Assembly (NCBI GenBank): GCA_902802375.1
Contig: CADCLS010000010.1
Span: 1 to 64,000 of the forward strand
DNA from: Oscillospiraceae bacterium
GTDB taxonomy: Bacteria > Bacillota > Clostridia > Oscillospirales > Acutalibacteraceae
Reading direction: 5' to 3'
DNA: 64,000 nucleotides
Shown piece after piece: positions 8,256 through 16,749 of this stretch. The notes under the pieces are model-generated. The model did not search any database. It worked only from the letters and a program-made list of their open reading frames with translations, and was not told the origin of the DNA. The stretch's first letter is position 1. Every line of letters begins with the position of its first letter. The position numbers were made by a program, and so were the translations under genes.

Positions 8256-10556
8256 TTAACTAATCACCGCGGTCATAACGGTTATATCGTCGGTATGTGA
8301 GTCGAGCCGTCTGCTTGCGGCAAGCTCGCAAAGCCTGTCGGCGAGGTCCTGAGCTGTACCGTTTGAAAATCTTTCGGTTTCGTCGCGTAGCCACTCGGTG
8401 CCGTCGAAAGAGGCGCCGTCGGATATAAGTACCAGGATATCTCCCGATGAAAGCTTTATTTCTGCCTTATCAAAGGCTACATCGGAGAGTATACCTATCG
8501 GAAGTGAAGTGCTTGCTGCCTTTCCCGTCCGCCCCGACCTGCGGACAATACTCGGCGCCGCGCCGGCTTTATAAAACTCGGTTTCACCGCTGAACAAATC
8601 AATACTCGCAATGTCCACCGTGGCAAGAGATTCATCGGTAGACTTAAAAAGCATTGAGGAATTAAGGATACTCAGCGCGCAGTCAAACCCGAAGCCGGAT
8701 TTTATAAGCCTGCTCATAAGATTTGACGCCATAGCCGAGTCCACCGCGGCGCGCGAGCCTGTACCCATACCGTCGGACAAAATCATAATAAAATGCCCTG
8801 AGCCGTCAGAAAAGTAGGAATATGCGTCGCCACACAAATCACCTGCCGCGGCGCTTTTTTGGCAAACGCCTATGTCAATGTGAAGCCGCGCCCGTTCGCT
8901 TATACTTATAAATGTTTCGCCTGCTGTCTTTTTAATCACCGGCGGTGAAAAATTACGCTCGCAAGCAAGCGACAGCACCCTCATAATATCCCTTTTGTTA
9001 AGCACGGTTTCGTTCGCTTTGAAAAGCTTCAGATTGATTTTCATTCTGCCGTACTTATCCACAGGCGCACTGCATTCGTCGGCAACAATTCCTATGTTTT
9101 TAAGGGCGGTAACCGCCGTAAGCGCCGCGGCGTTATCGAATGTAACACCGTTTGAAAAATCGAGCGCCAACTCATCAAGCATACTCGCTATTCCCTCAAA
9201 CTGGTCGCCTATCGCCTGGCGAATTTGTTGTATTCTTCCGTTTGCTTCTGTGAAAGAGGCAAAGGAGAGATAACTTTTCGTAAGCGCCTCGCAAAATTTT
9301 TCGCGCCGCAGGCACTTGCCCTTAAATTCTTCGGGTAATGCCGAGGGGCTCAGCGTGCCGTTGGCTTTAATGGTCTTTATCATTATAAATATGTTTTCAA
9401 GGGTGTTTTCACGCTTGGCTTGCCAGCAGTTAGACTGCCACTTGCACCCTACGCACGCTTCGCTCTCGGTGTCTGTTAATACGCTCGAAAAACCGGGTGT
9501 GTTAAGCCCTTCAAGACGGGAGGCTACTTCGTCCACTGTGATTTTTACATCCTTTATACCTGCCGCCGCCTCTTTAAGTCGCATTGTTACGGCGCGGTTC
9601 AAATCGTTGTTTACACTGATTTGAGGAAAACAGGTGAATATCTTTGAGAGCCTTATTCCCACACTCTTGGGCAGTATTGCAAAGATTATGCACCCGATAA
9701 GCATTTCGGCTATAAATGCGGCGGTTTTGGAGGTGGGTTCGAGCAGAAGAGATAATGACACGGCACATATAAAGAAAGAGCAAAGCTCTATATATTTTCC
9801 GAGCGAGGTCACAAGGCCTGCCGTAAGAGCGCAGACCGCATATATAAGACAAAGCCGTGCGTCACGCCCGGCAAAAAGGGTCATAAGCGCCGCCGTAACA
9901 CCGCTTGACACACCTGCTATAATGCCGCCGTATTTTGAAGCGGACAGAATGAGCGCCGCCGCGAGAATTCCGCCGAGCGATACGCCAAAAAGCGAAATCC
10001 TGTACATACCGCCGAGCACGATGTTTATAACTATCATAAGACATCCAAGCTCTTCGGGACTAAGTCCGGTATAAATATGCGCTATAAATGAGACAGTACG
10101 GTTAAACACCATTGCCGCACCGCCGAGCGCTATGACCTCAAGGGCGAGATAGAGAATGTCGGCGTCCATACCGCCGTATGCCACCGCACTCGTAATACTA
10201 AGTGCGGCAGAGCAGATAATTCCCGAAAAAAGCGGACTTGTTGTGAGTTTTTTGTTAAAAGAAATTATAAATCTCACCGCGAGCACCGCAAGGGTTGCCG
10301 CAACATAACGAAACCCGGAAAAACCGATACCCGGTATAAAATATCCGATAAAAACGCCAATCGCGGCGCTCGGCAGATATGTAGGGGAAGCGGCTCCTAT
10401 AAAAGCTATGCCAAACGGCATATACTTTTCAAAAAACACCGCCCTGCAAAGAAGAAAGCCTATAACTGCGCACGCAAGGTGATAAATTATCGCTCTGTAA
10501 ACATCCGAATTTTTAATGCTGATTTTTTTTGACGATAAAACGCTAACATCCTTCAT
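8256..10556 (-). CDS. spoIIE: stage II sporulation protein E, PP2C-type phosphatase
   Basis: 766 residues. The N-terminal third is a multi-spanning membrane domain (roughly residues 20-310, about ten segments). A central regulatory domain follows, and the C-terminal PP2C phosphatase domain covers about 545-766, with the metal-binding GDAYSYF and ILSDGMGTG motifs and a late aspartate motif (DILVLISDG). In sporulating Firmicutes SpoIIE sits at the asymmetric septum and dephosphorylates SpoIIAA, releasing sigma-F in the forespore. The length is slightly below the Bacillus protein. A cysteine-containing stretch in the central region (CVGCKWQSNCWQ) is typical of clostridial members. It is monocistronic between its own promoter and terminator. 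Confidence 0.95.
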   Translation of the reverse strand: MKDVSVLSSKKISIKNSDVYRAIIYHLACAVIGFLLCRAVFFEKYMPFGIAFIGAASPTYLPSAAIGVFIGYFIPGIGFSGFRYVAATLAVLAVRFIISFNKKLTTSPLFSGIICSAALSITSAVAYGGMDADILYLALEVIALGGAAMVFNRTVSFIAHIYTGLSPEELGCLMIVINIVLGGMYRISLFGVSLGGILAAALILSASKYGGIIAGVSSGVTAALMTLFAGRDARLCLIYAVCALTAGLVTSLGKYIELCSFFICAVSLSLLLEPTSKTAAFIAEMLIGCIIFAILPKSVGIRLSKIFTCFPQISVNNDLNRAVTMRLKEAAAGIKDVKITVDEVASRLEGLNTPGFSSVLTDTESEACVGCKWQSNCWQAKRENTLENIFIMIKTIKANGTLSPSALPEEFKGKCLRREKFCEALTKSYLSFASFTEANGRIQQIRQAIGDQFEGIASMLDELALDFSNGVTFDNAAALTAVTALKNIGIVADECSAPVDKYGRMKINLKLFKANETVLNKRDIMRVLSLACERNFSPPVIKKTAGETFISISERARLHIDIGVCQKSAAAGDLCGDAYSYFSDGSGHFIMILSDGMGTGSRAAVDSAMASNLMSRLIKSGFGFDCALSILNSSMLFKSTDESLATVDIASIDLFSGETEFYKAGAAPSIVRRSGRTGKAASTSLPIGILSDVAFDKAEIKLSSGDILVLISDGASFDGTEWLRDETERFSNGTAQDLADRLCELAASRRLDSHTDDITVMTAVIS

Positions 10557-10585
10557 TTTTACACCGCCTGTATTTTTTTGATTAA

Positions 10586-10618
10586 ATTATATAACGGCGG
10601 CAACATTTAATTTGTCAA
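10586..10618 (-). promoter_or_regulatory. Spo0A-type promoter of spoIIE with 21-bp spacing
   Basis: On the minus strand a perfect TTGACA (10613-10618) and a perfect TATAAT (10586-10591) are 21 bases apart instead of the normal 17. In Bacillus, spoIIE and spoIIG promoters have sigma-A-like elements with 21-22 bp spacing that depend on Spo0A~P. The -35 element overlaps TTGTCAAA on the plus strand, one mismatch from the 0A box TTGTCGAA. Confidence 0.75.
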
Positions 10619-10707
10619 AAGAAAGCGTAGGATTTTGCGCGTTTATGTCATAAAAATGAGCGAATAAATCGCCAAATCTTGCAAAAAATAGAACCGAAGG
10701 TGATTTT

Positions 10708-11349
10708 ATGAACAGACTTATAAAAATTATCATTATAGCTCTCACGGTCTCCTGCCTGTTATGCATATCGGCGGCGGCGTTATCGCGAATGGGCTCGGTA
10801 GGAAACGAAGTGACATCAATTCAAAATGTTCTGAAAAAGAAGGGGTATTATACCGGGAAGGTGGACGGCATTTTCGGCTCTAAAACCCTTGCGGCGGTAA
10901 AAAGCTTTCAAAGGGCTAACGGGCTTAAAGTAGACGGCATAGCCGGTCCTCAGACGCTAAAGGCGCTCGGCATTTCTTCGGGCAGCTCGGGGTATTCTTC
11001 AAACGACTATAACCTGCTTGCCAGAATTATTTCAGCCGAGTCAAGAGGTGAGCCGTATTTAGGGCAGGTGGCGGTAGGCGCCGTAATACTCAATAGGGTA
11101 GAGCATCCGTCTTTTCCCGACACAATATCGGGAGTAATCTACCAAAACGGCGCTTTTTCCTGCCTTAAGGACGGCCAGTTTTACGAGCCTGTGTCCTCAA
11201 GCGCATATACTGCCGCCCGCGATGCGCTAAACGGTTTAGACCCCTCGGGAGGAGCAATTTACTATTATAACCCGAAGACCGCCACAAGCAGTTGGATACG
11301 CTCGCGCCCGGTTATAACAACAATAGGAAATCATGTTTTTTGCAGATAA
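10708..11349 (+). CDS. sleB: spore cortex-lytic enzyme, SleB-like cell wall hydrolase
   Basis: 213 residues. A signal peptide (residues 1-24) is followed by a peptidoglycan-binding type 1 domain (about 28-88, VTSIQNVLKKKGYY ... VDGIAGPQTLKAL) and a hydrolase_2/SleB catalytic domain (about 100-213). The domain starts with LLARIISAESRGEP, where the glutamate in SAESRGE is the proposed catalytic acid, and ends VITTIGNHVFCR as in SleB. SleB is a lytic transglycosylase that degrades cortex peptidoglycan during germination. No ypeB partner is adjacent. It is divergent from spoIIE, has a GAAGGTGA ribosome site and ends at its own terminator. Confidence 0.9.
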   Translation: MNRLIKIIIIALTVSCLLCISAAALSRMGSVGNEVTSIQNVLKKKGYYTGKVDGIFGSKTLAAVKSFQRANGLKVDGIAGPQTLKALGISSGSSGYSSNDYNLLARIISAESRGEPYLGQVAVGAVILNRVEHPSFPDTISGVIYQNGAFSCLKDGQFYEPVSSSAYTAARDALNGLDPSGGAIYYYNPKTATSSWIRSRPVITTIGNHVFCR

Positions 11350-11353
11350 AAAT

Positions 11354-11378
11354 ACGCGGTGAGAACTTCTCACCGCGT
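11354..11378. terminator. bidirectional terminator between sleB and the cohesin-domain gene
   Basis: Perfect inverted repeat ACGCGGTGAGA / TCTCACCGCGT with a 3-base loop, flanked by A runs on the left and AAAAATTTGTTTT on the right. It can end transcription from both converging genes. Confidence 0.8.
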
Positions 11379-11394
11379 AAAAATTTGTTTTAAT

Positions 11395-12252
11395 TTATTC
11401 TTTTTCTTTCGGCTTTGCCGCATATTTTTTGAATATCACGAAAGCGGTCGCACCTAAAATCAGCACTGCCGCGATTATCGAAATAATCCATATAGTCTTA
11501 GTGTTACTTATAGGTTTAGATGTAACGCCGTCTACCGGGTTGCCTTTTTCGTCTACAAATTCGAGAATTTCTTCCTCGCCTGTGTAATCGCCCTTGCTCT
11601 CGTTCTTGTTTTCACCGGTGGTGACAGCACTCTCCGCAGTAAGCACGACGGATGTGTTGCTTGCATTTTCGACAGATGATGTTTTTTTGTCAGAGCTATT
11701 GCTTGAAGCTGTGCCGGTGGCGTTAGTATTTGAGGCAGTAATTGTGACGGATGAGGCAGAAGCGGCGTTGCCGGCAGCCGCACCGCCCGATACGGTGATA
11801 ACGCCGGCGACAGTCTTAAAGTTAACATTCTTTTCGGCTTTATTATATACATCTTCAGGATTATAAGAAAGCTCAATTTTGTGTTCGCCCTCTTTTGCAT
11901 CCTTTAACACCGTAAAGGTAAGCGTGGCAAATACGGCGTCATCTTTAAGCTCGCTTGTATAACTTATCCAATTAAGCGTTACAGGAGATATGAGCTTTTG
12001 GGGTTCTGCGCCGCCACTTAATTTTTTACCGTAGTCTATTTTTTCGAGCTTCAACTGCCCGTCAAATGTAACCGCCAGCTTCGCTGAAGCAATACCCGGA
12101 TTATTTTTTATCGTTATATTTACATTTACTGTGTCACCCACCTTAGCAGATGCAGAAGACACCTCAAATGTAGGTTCGCCTGCCGCAAAGGAAGATATAG
12201 GTAGGCTAAAACAAACCAATAATGCAAGCAAGACAGATATGATTTTTTTCAT
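11395..12252 (-). CDS. exported cohesin-domain protein with C-terminal membrane anchor
   Basis: 285 residues. Signal peptide 1-24, then a cohesin-like beta-sandwich (about 27-155: SAKVGDTVNVNITIKNNPGI, AKLAVTFDGQLKLEKIDYG). A serine/threonine/asparagine-rich linker (160-235) is followed by a transmembrane helix (about 252-273) and a lysine-rich tail. There is no LPXTG-like motif, so the anchor is the membrane. Cohesin domains bind dockerins in cellulosomes, but isolated copies also occur in proteins with no known dockerin partner, and none is seen in this window. The start is ATG 12252 behind GCGGAGGAA; the frame extends to 12312 but without a ribosome site. Confidence 0.7.
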   Translation of the reverse strand: MKKIISVLLALLVCFSLPISSFAAGEPTFEVSSASAKVGDTVNVNITIKNNPGIASAKLAVTFDGQLKLEKIDYGKKLSGGAEPQKLISPVTLNWISYTSELKDDAVFATLTFTVLKDAKEGEHKIELSYNPEDVYNKAEKNVNFKTVAGVITVSGGAAAGNAASASSVTITASNTNATGTASSNSSDKKTSSVENASNTSVVLTAESAVTTGENKNESKGDYTGEEEILEFVDEKGNPVDGVTSKPISNTKTIWIISIIAAVLILGATAFVIFKKYAAKPKEKE

Positions 12253-12334
12253 AATAATTCCTCCGCGCTTATTTTTCGAAAATATTATATCGCACCGCCA
12301 CGGTTTATTCAAGAAAAAAGTTTATTTACAGTTC

Positions 12335-12363
12335 TTGAAATTTTATCGATGAAGTAGTATTAT
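12335..12363 (+). promoter_or_regulatory. promoter of the exported-protein operon
   Basis: TTGAAA (12335-12340) and TATTAT (12358-12363) with a 17-base spacer, about 30 bases before the TTG start of the first gene. No terminator is seen until 16488, so the four genes from 12394 to 16468 are read as one operon. Confidence 0.6.
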
Positions 12364-12393
12364 GTATTTGTATGACGAAACGAGGTGCTTTGT

Positions 12394-13071
12394 TTGAATG
12401 TTGCTCATTATTTACTAAACCATGCTTTTTACATCTTAGTAACAGTGAGCGCCATACCTGCACTGCTTTGGATGTGGGAATTCAAAGAAGAATTAAAGCT
12501 TAAATCTATTTGGCAAATTATAGCCTACCTTGCCTGCGTTTACGGTATTGGCATTCTCAGCACTTATGGTATTGCCGCATTAGAAAATGCAGTTATCGGC
12601 AAAGATTGGGCTAACCGCAGAGGCTGGTCGGTTTTTGTCACAATGCCGTTTTTTTATCTTTGCGCCGCAAAGCTTACCGGGCGTAACCTAAAAGCAGTTT
12701 CCGATATTCTCGGTATTCAGGTGATGCTCATATACGGCTTCGGCAGAACGGCTTGCATTTTTCAAGGCTGTTGCCTTGGCAAGATAATTCCGGGAACACA
12801 ATATCGTTGGCCGCTGGTTATTATTGAAATTATCTTTCTTGCCGTTTTTGTGGTGGTGCAGGGAGAGAAAGCGTTCAGGCGTCAGTTTGACGGAAAATCT
12901 TATCCTGTCTTTTTGATTGCCTATGGTGTTTTTCGTCTTTTATTAGAACTGTTCCGCGATATAGAAATATTGCCATCATACTATGGCTTGTTTATTGGGT
13001 GTATCGTTTTCATTCTGTCAGGAGCCGTATGGCTTGTGATTTTACATAAATCTGAAGAACAAGTAAATTAA
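12394..13071 (+). CDS. Lgt-like (prolipoprotein diacylglyceryl transferase family) membrane protein
   Basis: 225 residues, six to seven hydrophobic segments. The core YGFGRTACIFQGCCLGK (about residues 117-133) matches the Lgt signature region in its clostridial form, where GRxGNFxNGE is replaced by a Cys-Cys variant. The downstream YGVFRLLLELFRDIE matches the conserved C-terminal arginine motif of Lgt. True Lgt transfers diacylglycerol to the lipobox cysteine of prelipoproteins. The canonical HGG segment is not evident, so substrate and activity are uncertain. The gene directly precedes a lipoprotein-encoding operon, which suits a dedicated modifying enzyme. The start is TTG 12394, set by GAGGTG six bases upstream. 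Confidence 0.6.
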   Translation: MNVAHYLLNHAFYILVTVSAIPALLWMWEFKEELKLKSIWQIIAYLACVYGIGILSTYGIAALENAVIGKDWANRRGWSVFVTMPFFYLCAAKLTGRNLKAVSDILGIQVMLIYGFGRTACIFQGCCLGKIIPGTQYRWPLVIIEIIFLAVFVVVQGEKAFRRQFDGKSYPVFLIAYGVFRLLLELFRDIEILPSYYGLFIGCIVFILSGAVWLVILHKSEEQVN

Positions 13072-13091
13072 ACCAAGGAGGTTTTCAAAAT

Positions 13092-14174
13092 ATGAAGAAA
13101 AAAAGTTTTCTGCGCTATCCCATTGTGTTTGCCACCGTTTTTCTTATGGTGGTAATGTCTCTCACGGCATTGCATGTTTTTGCCGGTTACCCGACAATAG
13201 CAAATAATGTATCGGGGTTAGTCATTACCTATGATTCGTGTGCAAAAAATGAAACGGAAACAGGATTTGATGTTACGGTAAGTGGCTATAAGGATAATAC
13301 TTGTACCCAACAATCACGAACAGGAATTATCAGTTTTATCAATGACACGAGCGAGGATATGAAAATTTCGTTTGATTATAGTGCAACGCGTAGCGGCGGT
13401 AGCTCGTGGAGTGGAAAAATCGGTGAAACGGCGATGTTGGATTCAGATTCTGTCAAGGGTCTTGTTATTTCGGCAAAAAGCTATGTTGAAATGAAAATTA
13501 CTTCTCCGGTGGGTGAAAACACTTCTGTAAAAGTATCTGTTACAAATTTGGTTTCTGTGGATATGACAAGTTACACTCTTACTATCCCTGCCACACTTGA
13601 AGTTAATAATTCCGGCTGGAACGCAACCGACGGAATCAGCGCCACGGGTACCCTGGGGAAAGGCAAGAAGTTGACCGTGACTGCTGACTCAAACGGCGAA
13701 TATGCTCTTGTGTCTGACGGAAATAAAGTCAATTACAAGCTGGCGGAAAACGGCGATAAGAACACGACTTATGATAACGCAACAGAGAAAACCTCTTGGG
13801 AATTCACATCTTTGACTGATACTGCCACAACAAAATCTATGGGAATTGTGGTTGAGGATTACAGCGCTAAGCCTGCTGGCACTTACACAGATGTTGTTAC
13901 CTTTAGGGCAAGCGTGGAGGATGCATTAAACACTATCACTATTGACGGAGTTTCACTGTCCTATGCTGACGGCGACACTTGGGAACAGATTGCTGCCAGA
14001 AATCCGGGCAAGATAGAAGCAATTACCGAATTCCCGACATGCGTTATAGACAGTGAAAACCGTAAACTTAATGTTCAGAGTTTAGAAAACACATGGTCGT
14101 ATGGCGTAGTACACCCGGACGATGTGATTGATTCTTCCCGCACTTACGCATTCTTCGGTGGCGGCGGCTCATAA
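13092..14174 (+). CDS. exported surface protein of unknown function
   Basis: 360 residues. The first 32 residues form a signal peptide (MKKKSFLRYP, hydrophobic core, cleavage near HVFA-GYP). The rest is predicted beta-rich and low in cysteine (three). A segment near 155-275 (YTLTIPATLEVN ... GTYTDVVTFRASVE) resembles the repeated beta-sandwich domains of Gram-positive surface adhesins. The C-terminus ends in a glycine-rich GGGGS with no sorting signal or membrane helix, so it is probably secreted or held by partners. It has a strong AAGGAGG site and lies 20 bases after the Lgt-like gene. I do not recognise a family. Confidence 0.65.
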   Translation: MKKKSFLRYPIVFATVFLMVVMSLTALHVFAGYPTIANNVSGLVITYDSCAKNETETGFDVTVSGYKDNTCTQQSRTGIISFINDTSEDMKISFDYSATRSGGSSWSGKIGETAMLDSDSVKGLVISAKSYVEMKITSPVGENTSVKVSVTNLVSVDMTSYTLTIPATLEVNNSGWNATDGISATGTLGKGKKLTVTADSNGEYALVSDGNKVNYKLAENGDKNTTYDNATEKTSWEFTSLTDTATTKSMGIVVEDYSAKPAGTYTDVVTFRASVEDALNTITIDGVSLSYADGDTWEQIAARNPGKIEAITEFPTCVIDSENRKLNVQSLENTWSYGVVHPDDVIDSSRTYAFFGGGGS

Positions 14175-14186
14175 TAATACTTTAAT

Positions 14187-14639
14187 ATGAAGCAATCAGA
14201 GAATAGAAGAATACAAAAAAACTGTATTCTTGCGGTCTTTATAGTTATTGTGCTCGCGGCATTGTTTACCGCCTGCGGTAACAGTGACGGCGATAAGGTA
14301 GAAAGATTTGCTGAGGCTGCGTCCGGCAGTGGTGAGAATATAGACATACCGGGATATGAAACGCTGATTTTTGCGGCTGACAAAACAACACAGGCCGTAA
14401 ACCTTAAAAATCCGTCAAAGAACGCCTGCACATTTGTCCTCACTCTCATACTGGACGATGGCACAATCATCTGGACGGGCGAGGCGCTTTCCCCCGGAAT
14501 GGCGTTTACGCGCATCACGCTGAATCAGGCGCTTGGTCGCGGCGATTATGTAGCGACGCTTCATTATGACTGTTATTCATTAACCGATAATACTCCGCTG
14601 AATGGAGCAGATATTAAATTGAATATTGAAGTTCGATAA
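14187..14639 (+). CDS. small lipoprotein
   Basis: 150 residues. A basic N-terminus ([11 protein letters not shown]) and hydrophobic helix end in the lipobox LFTAC, predicting lipid attachment at Cys30. The mature part is a small beta-rich domain: one segment reads [21 protein letters not shown], and the end [12 protein letters not shown] resembles an immunoglobulin-like or carbohydrate-binding fold. It lies 12 bases after the previous stop. No strong Shine-Dalgarno site is visible, so it may be translated by coupling. No function can be assigned; operon position suggests work at the cell surface with the ubiquitin-like protein. Confidence 0.65.
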   Translation: MKQSENRRIQKNCILAVFIVIVLAALFTACGNSDGDKVERFAEAASGSGENIDIPGYETLIFAADKTTQAVNLKNPSKNACTFVLTLILDDGTIIWTGEALSPGMAFTRITLNQALGRGDYVATLHYDCYSLTDNTPLNGADIKLNIEVR

Positions 14640-14665
14640 AACGAATTGATACAGGAGGTATTTAT

Positions 14666-16468
14666 ATGAAAATAAAAAAAGCACTAAGCTTTTTGCTTTG
14701 TTTTGTGCTGGCGGCGTCTATGCTTACTACATCTGCATATGCAATGCAAGTCTTTGTTAAAGTGCAGATCGGCGGCAAAACCATCACGCTCGATGTGGAA
14801 CCGAGTGACACTATTGAAAATGTAAAGGGGAAAATACAGGATAAAGAGGGAATCTCTCCCAATCGGCAAAGACTTATTTTTGCCGGCAAAACATTAGAAG
14901 ATAACCGTACTCTTGCGGATTATAACATACAAAAGGAGAGTACACTGCATCTGATTGTATCCGATGGAGATATGACCATAACCCTGACCATACCGGCGGC
15001 GTCGGTCAAGACTGCACCAACAGAAAATACAATGACATATAGCGGAACCGCGCAGGCGCTGACAACCGCAGGAGAAGCTCAAGTCGGAATAATGCAGTAT
15101 CAGTTGGGCGATAACGCAACTACCGCACCGACAGGCGCATGGAGCGATAGCGTTCCTCAGGGAACCGATGCAAACACATATTATGTTTGGTATCGCGCAT
15201 ATGTAAGCGATAGTAACGTCAGTGAAGCGCTCTGTGTGAAAGCAACTATAGTTAAAGCCGCTGTTATCAGTACAGACACAATGTCATATAACGAAGATAC
15301 GATTTACATTGAAGGTGTTGACGGACAGGAATATATCATCGTTCCCAAGGGAACGCCGATTACAGAAGCAGATTGGGAAAATGCTGTTCTGCCCGATTCC
15401 GAGCAAGATAACTGGGTGTTCTTTGATGATTTGAAGGCGGCTACCGAGTATGAAATTTACACTCGCGTGAGAGCTACTGAAACGACAAAAGCCGGCGCCG
15501 CTAAAAAGGCAGATGTGTATACCACACTTTCTTGTATTGGCTATAATTACGATAGCGAGCTTGTAGGTGCGACAATTACGGTTGAACCGGAGCCCGAAAC
15601 GGAAGGACTTACCTATAAGTGGTATCAGGATGTTGTTACGGTTGATGAAGAAGACCGTGAGCATCACGATTTGACTGAAATTGAAGGTGTTACCGGGACA
15701 AGCTATACATTCCGCGCAGAAGATGTTGGCAAGCACATTGCGGTCAAGATTTTCTCAGGTGATTCAGAGGTTGGCGAAGTGGCGACAATGGATCCCGTTG
15801 CACTCACCGCAACGGTAGTCTTTGACAGTATGGGCGGCAGTGATGTTGAAACGGCTACCGGGATTGAGTATCAGTCTAAGCTTACGAAACCTAATGATCC
15901 TACCCGTGAGGGATATGCCTTTGACGGCTGGTTCTGGGAAGATACTTACGAAACACCGTTTGATTTTGAAAATGATATTATAACCTGGACTGAAACCACC
16001 CTTTATGCTAAATGGGCACCGATTACTTATAATATTATATCGGTTGACGGTCTTTCAGGAGAGGATAAAGACCTGTGGACAAAGGGCACATCCGACGGTG
16101 TTGTTATCACCGTTAAAAACAACGGTGATGAGGATAGTTTTGACCACTTTACAGGTGTAAAGCTTGACGGCAAAGAACTTGTAAAAGATGTGGACTACAC
16201 CGTAGAAAAAGGCAGCACGATTGTAACACTTGCCCCTGAAACGCTTGAAAAACTCTCCGTTGGTGAGCATACGGTTACAGTTTTGTTTGACAACGGCGAA
16301 GTAAACACGGCACTCACCGTTCTGGAAGTAGAAAAAGAAGGCGCCACCTCTCCGAAAACCGGAGACAACAGCAATTTGGCGTTGTGGCTTGCTTTAATGG
16401 CAATTTCAATAATTTCTATTGCGTCATCCCTCGTTTATGACAGAAAGAAAAGGCAAATAGATAAATAA
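14666..16468 (+). CDS. wall-anchored surface protein with an N-terminal ubiquitin domain
   Basis: 600 residues. Signal peptide 1-26 (cleavage after SAYA). Residues 27-98 are a ubiquitin domain that begins, like ubiquitin, with MQ. A hand alignment gives 57 of the first 69 positions identical to eukaryotic ubiquitin, with one extra glycine in the first turn. All seven ubiquitin lysines are retained (K6, K11, K27, K29, K33, K48, K63), as are Ile44 and His68; Leu8 is Gln, and the C-terminal LRLRGG is replaced by IVSDGD. Next come Ig-like surface modules (about 115-390), an InlB B-repeat (about 391-460, [12 protein letters not shown]), an X2-like module (470-555) and a sorting signal SPKTG at 562-566 with a membrane helix and KKRQ tail. 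SPKTG-type signals are used by clostridial class B sortases. Without a C-terminal Gly-Gly it should not be conjugated by the normal route; a role in mimicry or adhesion is inference. Confidence 0.9.
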   Translation: MKIKKALSFLLCFVLAASMLTTSAYAMQVFVKVQIGGKTITLDVEPSDTIENVKGKIQDKEGISPNRQRLIFAGKTLEDNRTLADYNIQKESTLHLIVSDGDMTITLTIPAASVKTAPTENTMTYSGTAQALTTAGEAQVGIMQYQLGDNATTAPTGAWSDSVPQGTDANTYYVWYRAYVSDSNVSEALCVKATIVKAAVISTDTMSYNEDTIYIEGVDGQEYIIVPKGTPITEADWENAVLPDSEQDNWVFFDDLKAATEYEIYTRVRATETTKAGAAKKADVYTTLSCIGYNYDSELVGATITVEPEPETEGLTYKWYQDVVTVDEEDREHHDLTEIEGVTGTSYTFRAEDVGKHIAVKIFSGDSEVGEVATMDPVALTATVVFDSMGGSDVETATGIEYQSKLTKPNDPTREGYAFDGWFWEDTYETPFDFENDIITWTETTLYAKWAPITYNIISVDGLSGEDKDLWTKGTSDGVVITVKNNGDEDSFDHFTGVKLDGKELVKDVDYTVEKGSTIVTLAPETLEKLSVGEHTVTVLFDNGEVNTALTVLEVEKEGATSPKTGDNSNLALWLALMAISIISIASSLVYDRKKRQIDK

Positions 16469-16487
16469 GGCGTAATACAAATGCACA

Positions 16488-16521
16488 TCGCGGCGAAGCA
16501 AACCTGCTTCGCCGCGACTTT
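16488..16521 (+). terminator. terminator of the exported-protein operon
   Basis: Perfect 13-bp stem TCGCGGCGAAGCA / TGCTTCGCCGCGA, loop AACC, tail CTTTTCGTT. It marks the end of the operon and of recognisable core sequence before the mobile element. Confidence 0.8.
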
Positions 16522-16602
16522 TCGTTGTACAATAAAAGGCTTACACGCGGTAATGAAAACCGCCCTTGTTCGAATCCCGATTTGCTTTCTGTAACTAAAA
16601 AA

Positions 16603-16632
16603 GGAAACGCAACACAAAAGTGTTACACTTCC
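16603..16632 (-). terminator. terminator downstream of the tRNA 3' remnant (minus strand)
   Basis: Stem GGAAGTGTAACAC / GTGTTGCGTTTCC (minus strand, pairing with G-U wobbles), followed by a run of T. It lies three bases beyond the CCA-like end of the tRNA remnant, as expected of the original terminator of a tRNA gene that was split by integration. Confidence 0.55.
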
Positions 16633-16635
16633 TTT

Positions 16636-16670
16636 TTGGCTGGGGAAGAGGAATTCGACACCCCGCAAAC
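16636..16670 (-). repeat. left attachment site: decayed 3' end of tRNA-Gln
   Basis: Direct repeat of 56696-56730. The 12 bases TTGGCTGGGGAA are identical, and the following 23 match imperfectly, including the ATTCGA of the T loop and the final CAAAC. Read on the minus strand it is a tRNA 3' half ending CCCCAGCCA but no longer able to form a T arm. This is the expected non-functional copy left when an element integrates into a tRNA 3' end. Confidence 0.6.
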
Positions 16671-16699
16671 CCTCTGTTTATGGGCACTTTCAAAAATCT

Positions 16700-16719
16700 G
16701 TGACCCAATTGTGACCCAA
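16700..16719 (+). repeat. integrase arm-type repeats, left end
   Basis: Two direct copies of GTGACCCAA (16700-16708 and 16711-16719) within a 22-base stretch (16699-16720) that recurs exactly at 56526-56547 beside the integrase. Their presence just inside both ends is typical of integrase arm-binding sites. Confidence 0.65.
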
Positions 16720-16749
16720 CGAATCTGGCTTCAGTAGCCAAAATTTGCC

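Noticed and set aside
11395..12252. Cellulosome component
   Set aside because: Only one cohesin-like domain, no dockerin or carbohydrate-active enzyme nearby and a plain membrane anchor; context does not support a cellulosome.
16568..16579. GTTCGAATCCCG, a T-loop-like stretch on the plus strand after a small GCGGT/ACCGC hairpin, possibly a second tRNA remnant
   Set aside because: No acceptor or T stem can be formed and no partner copy exists at the other end of the element; too short to call.
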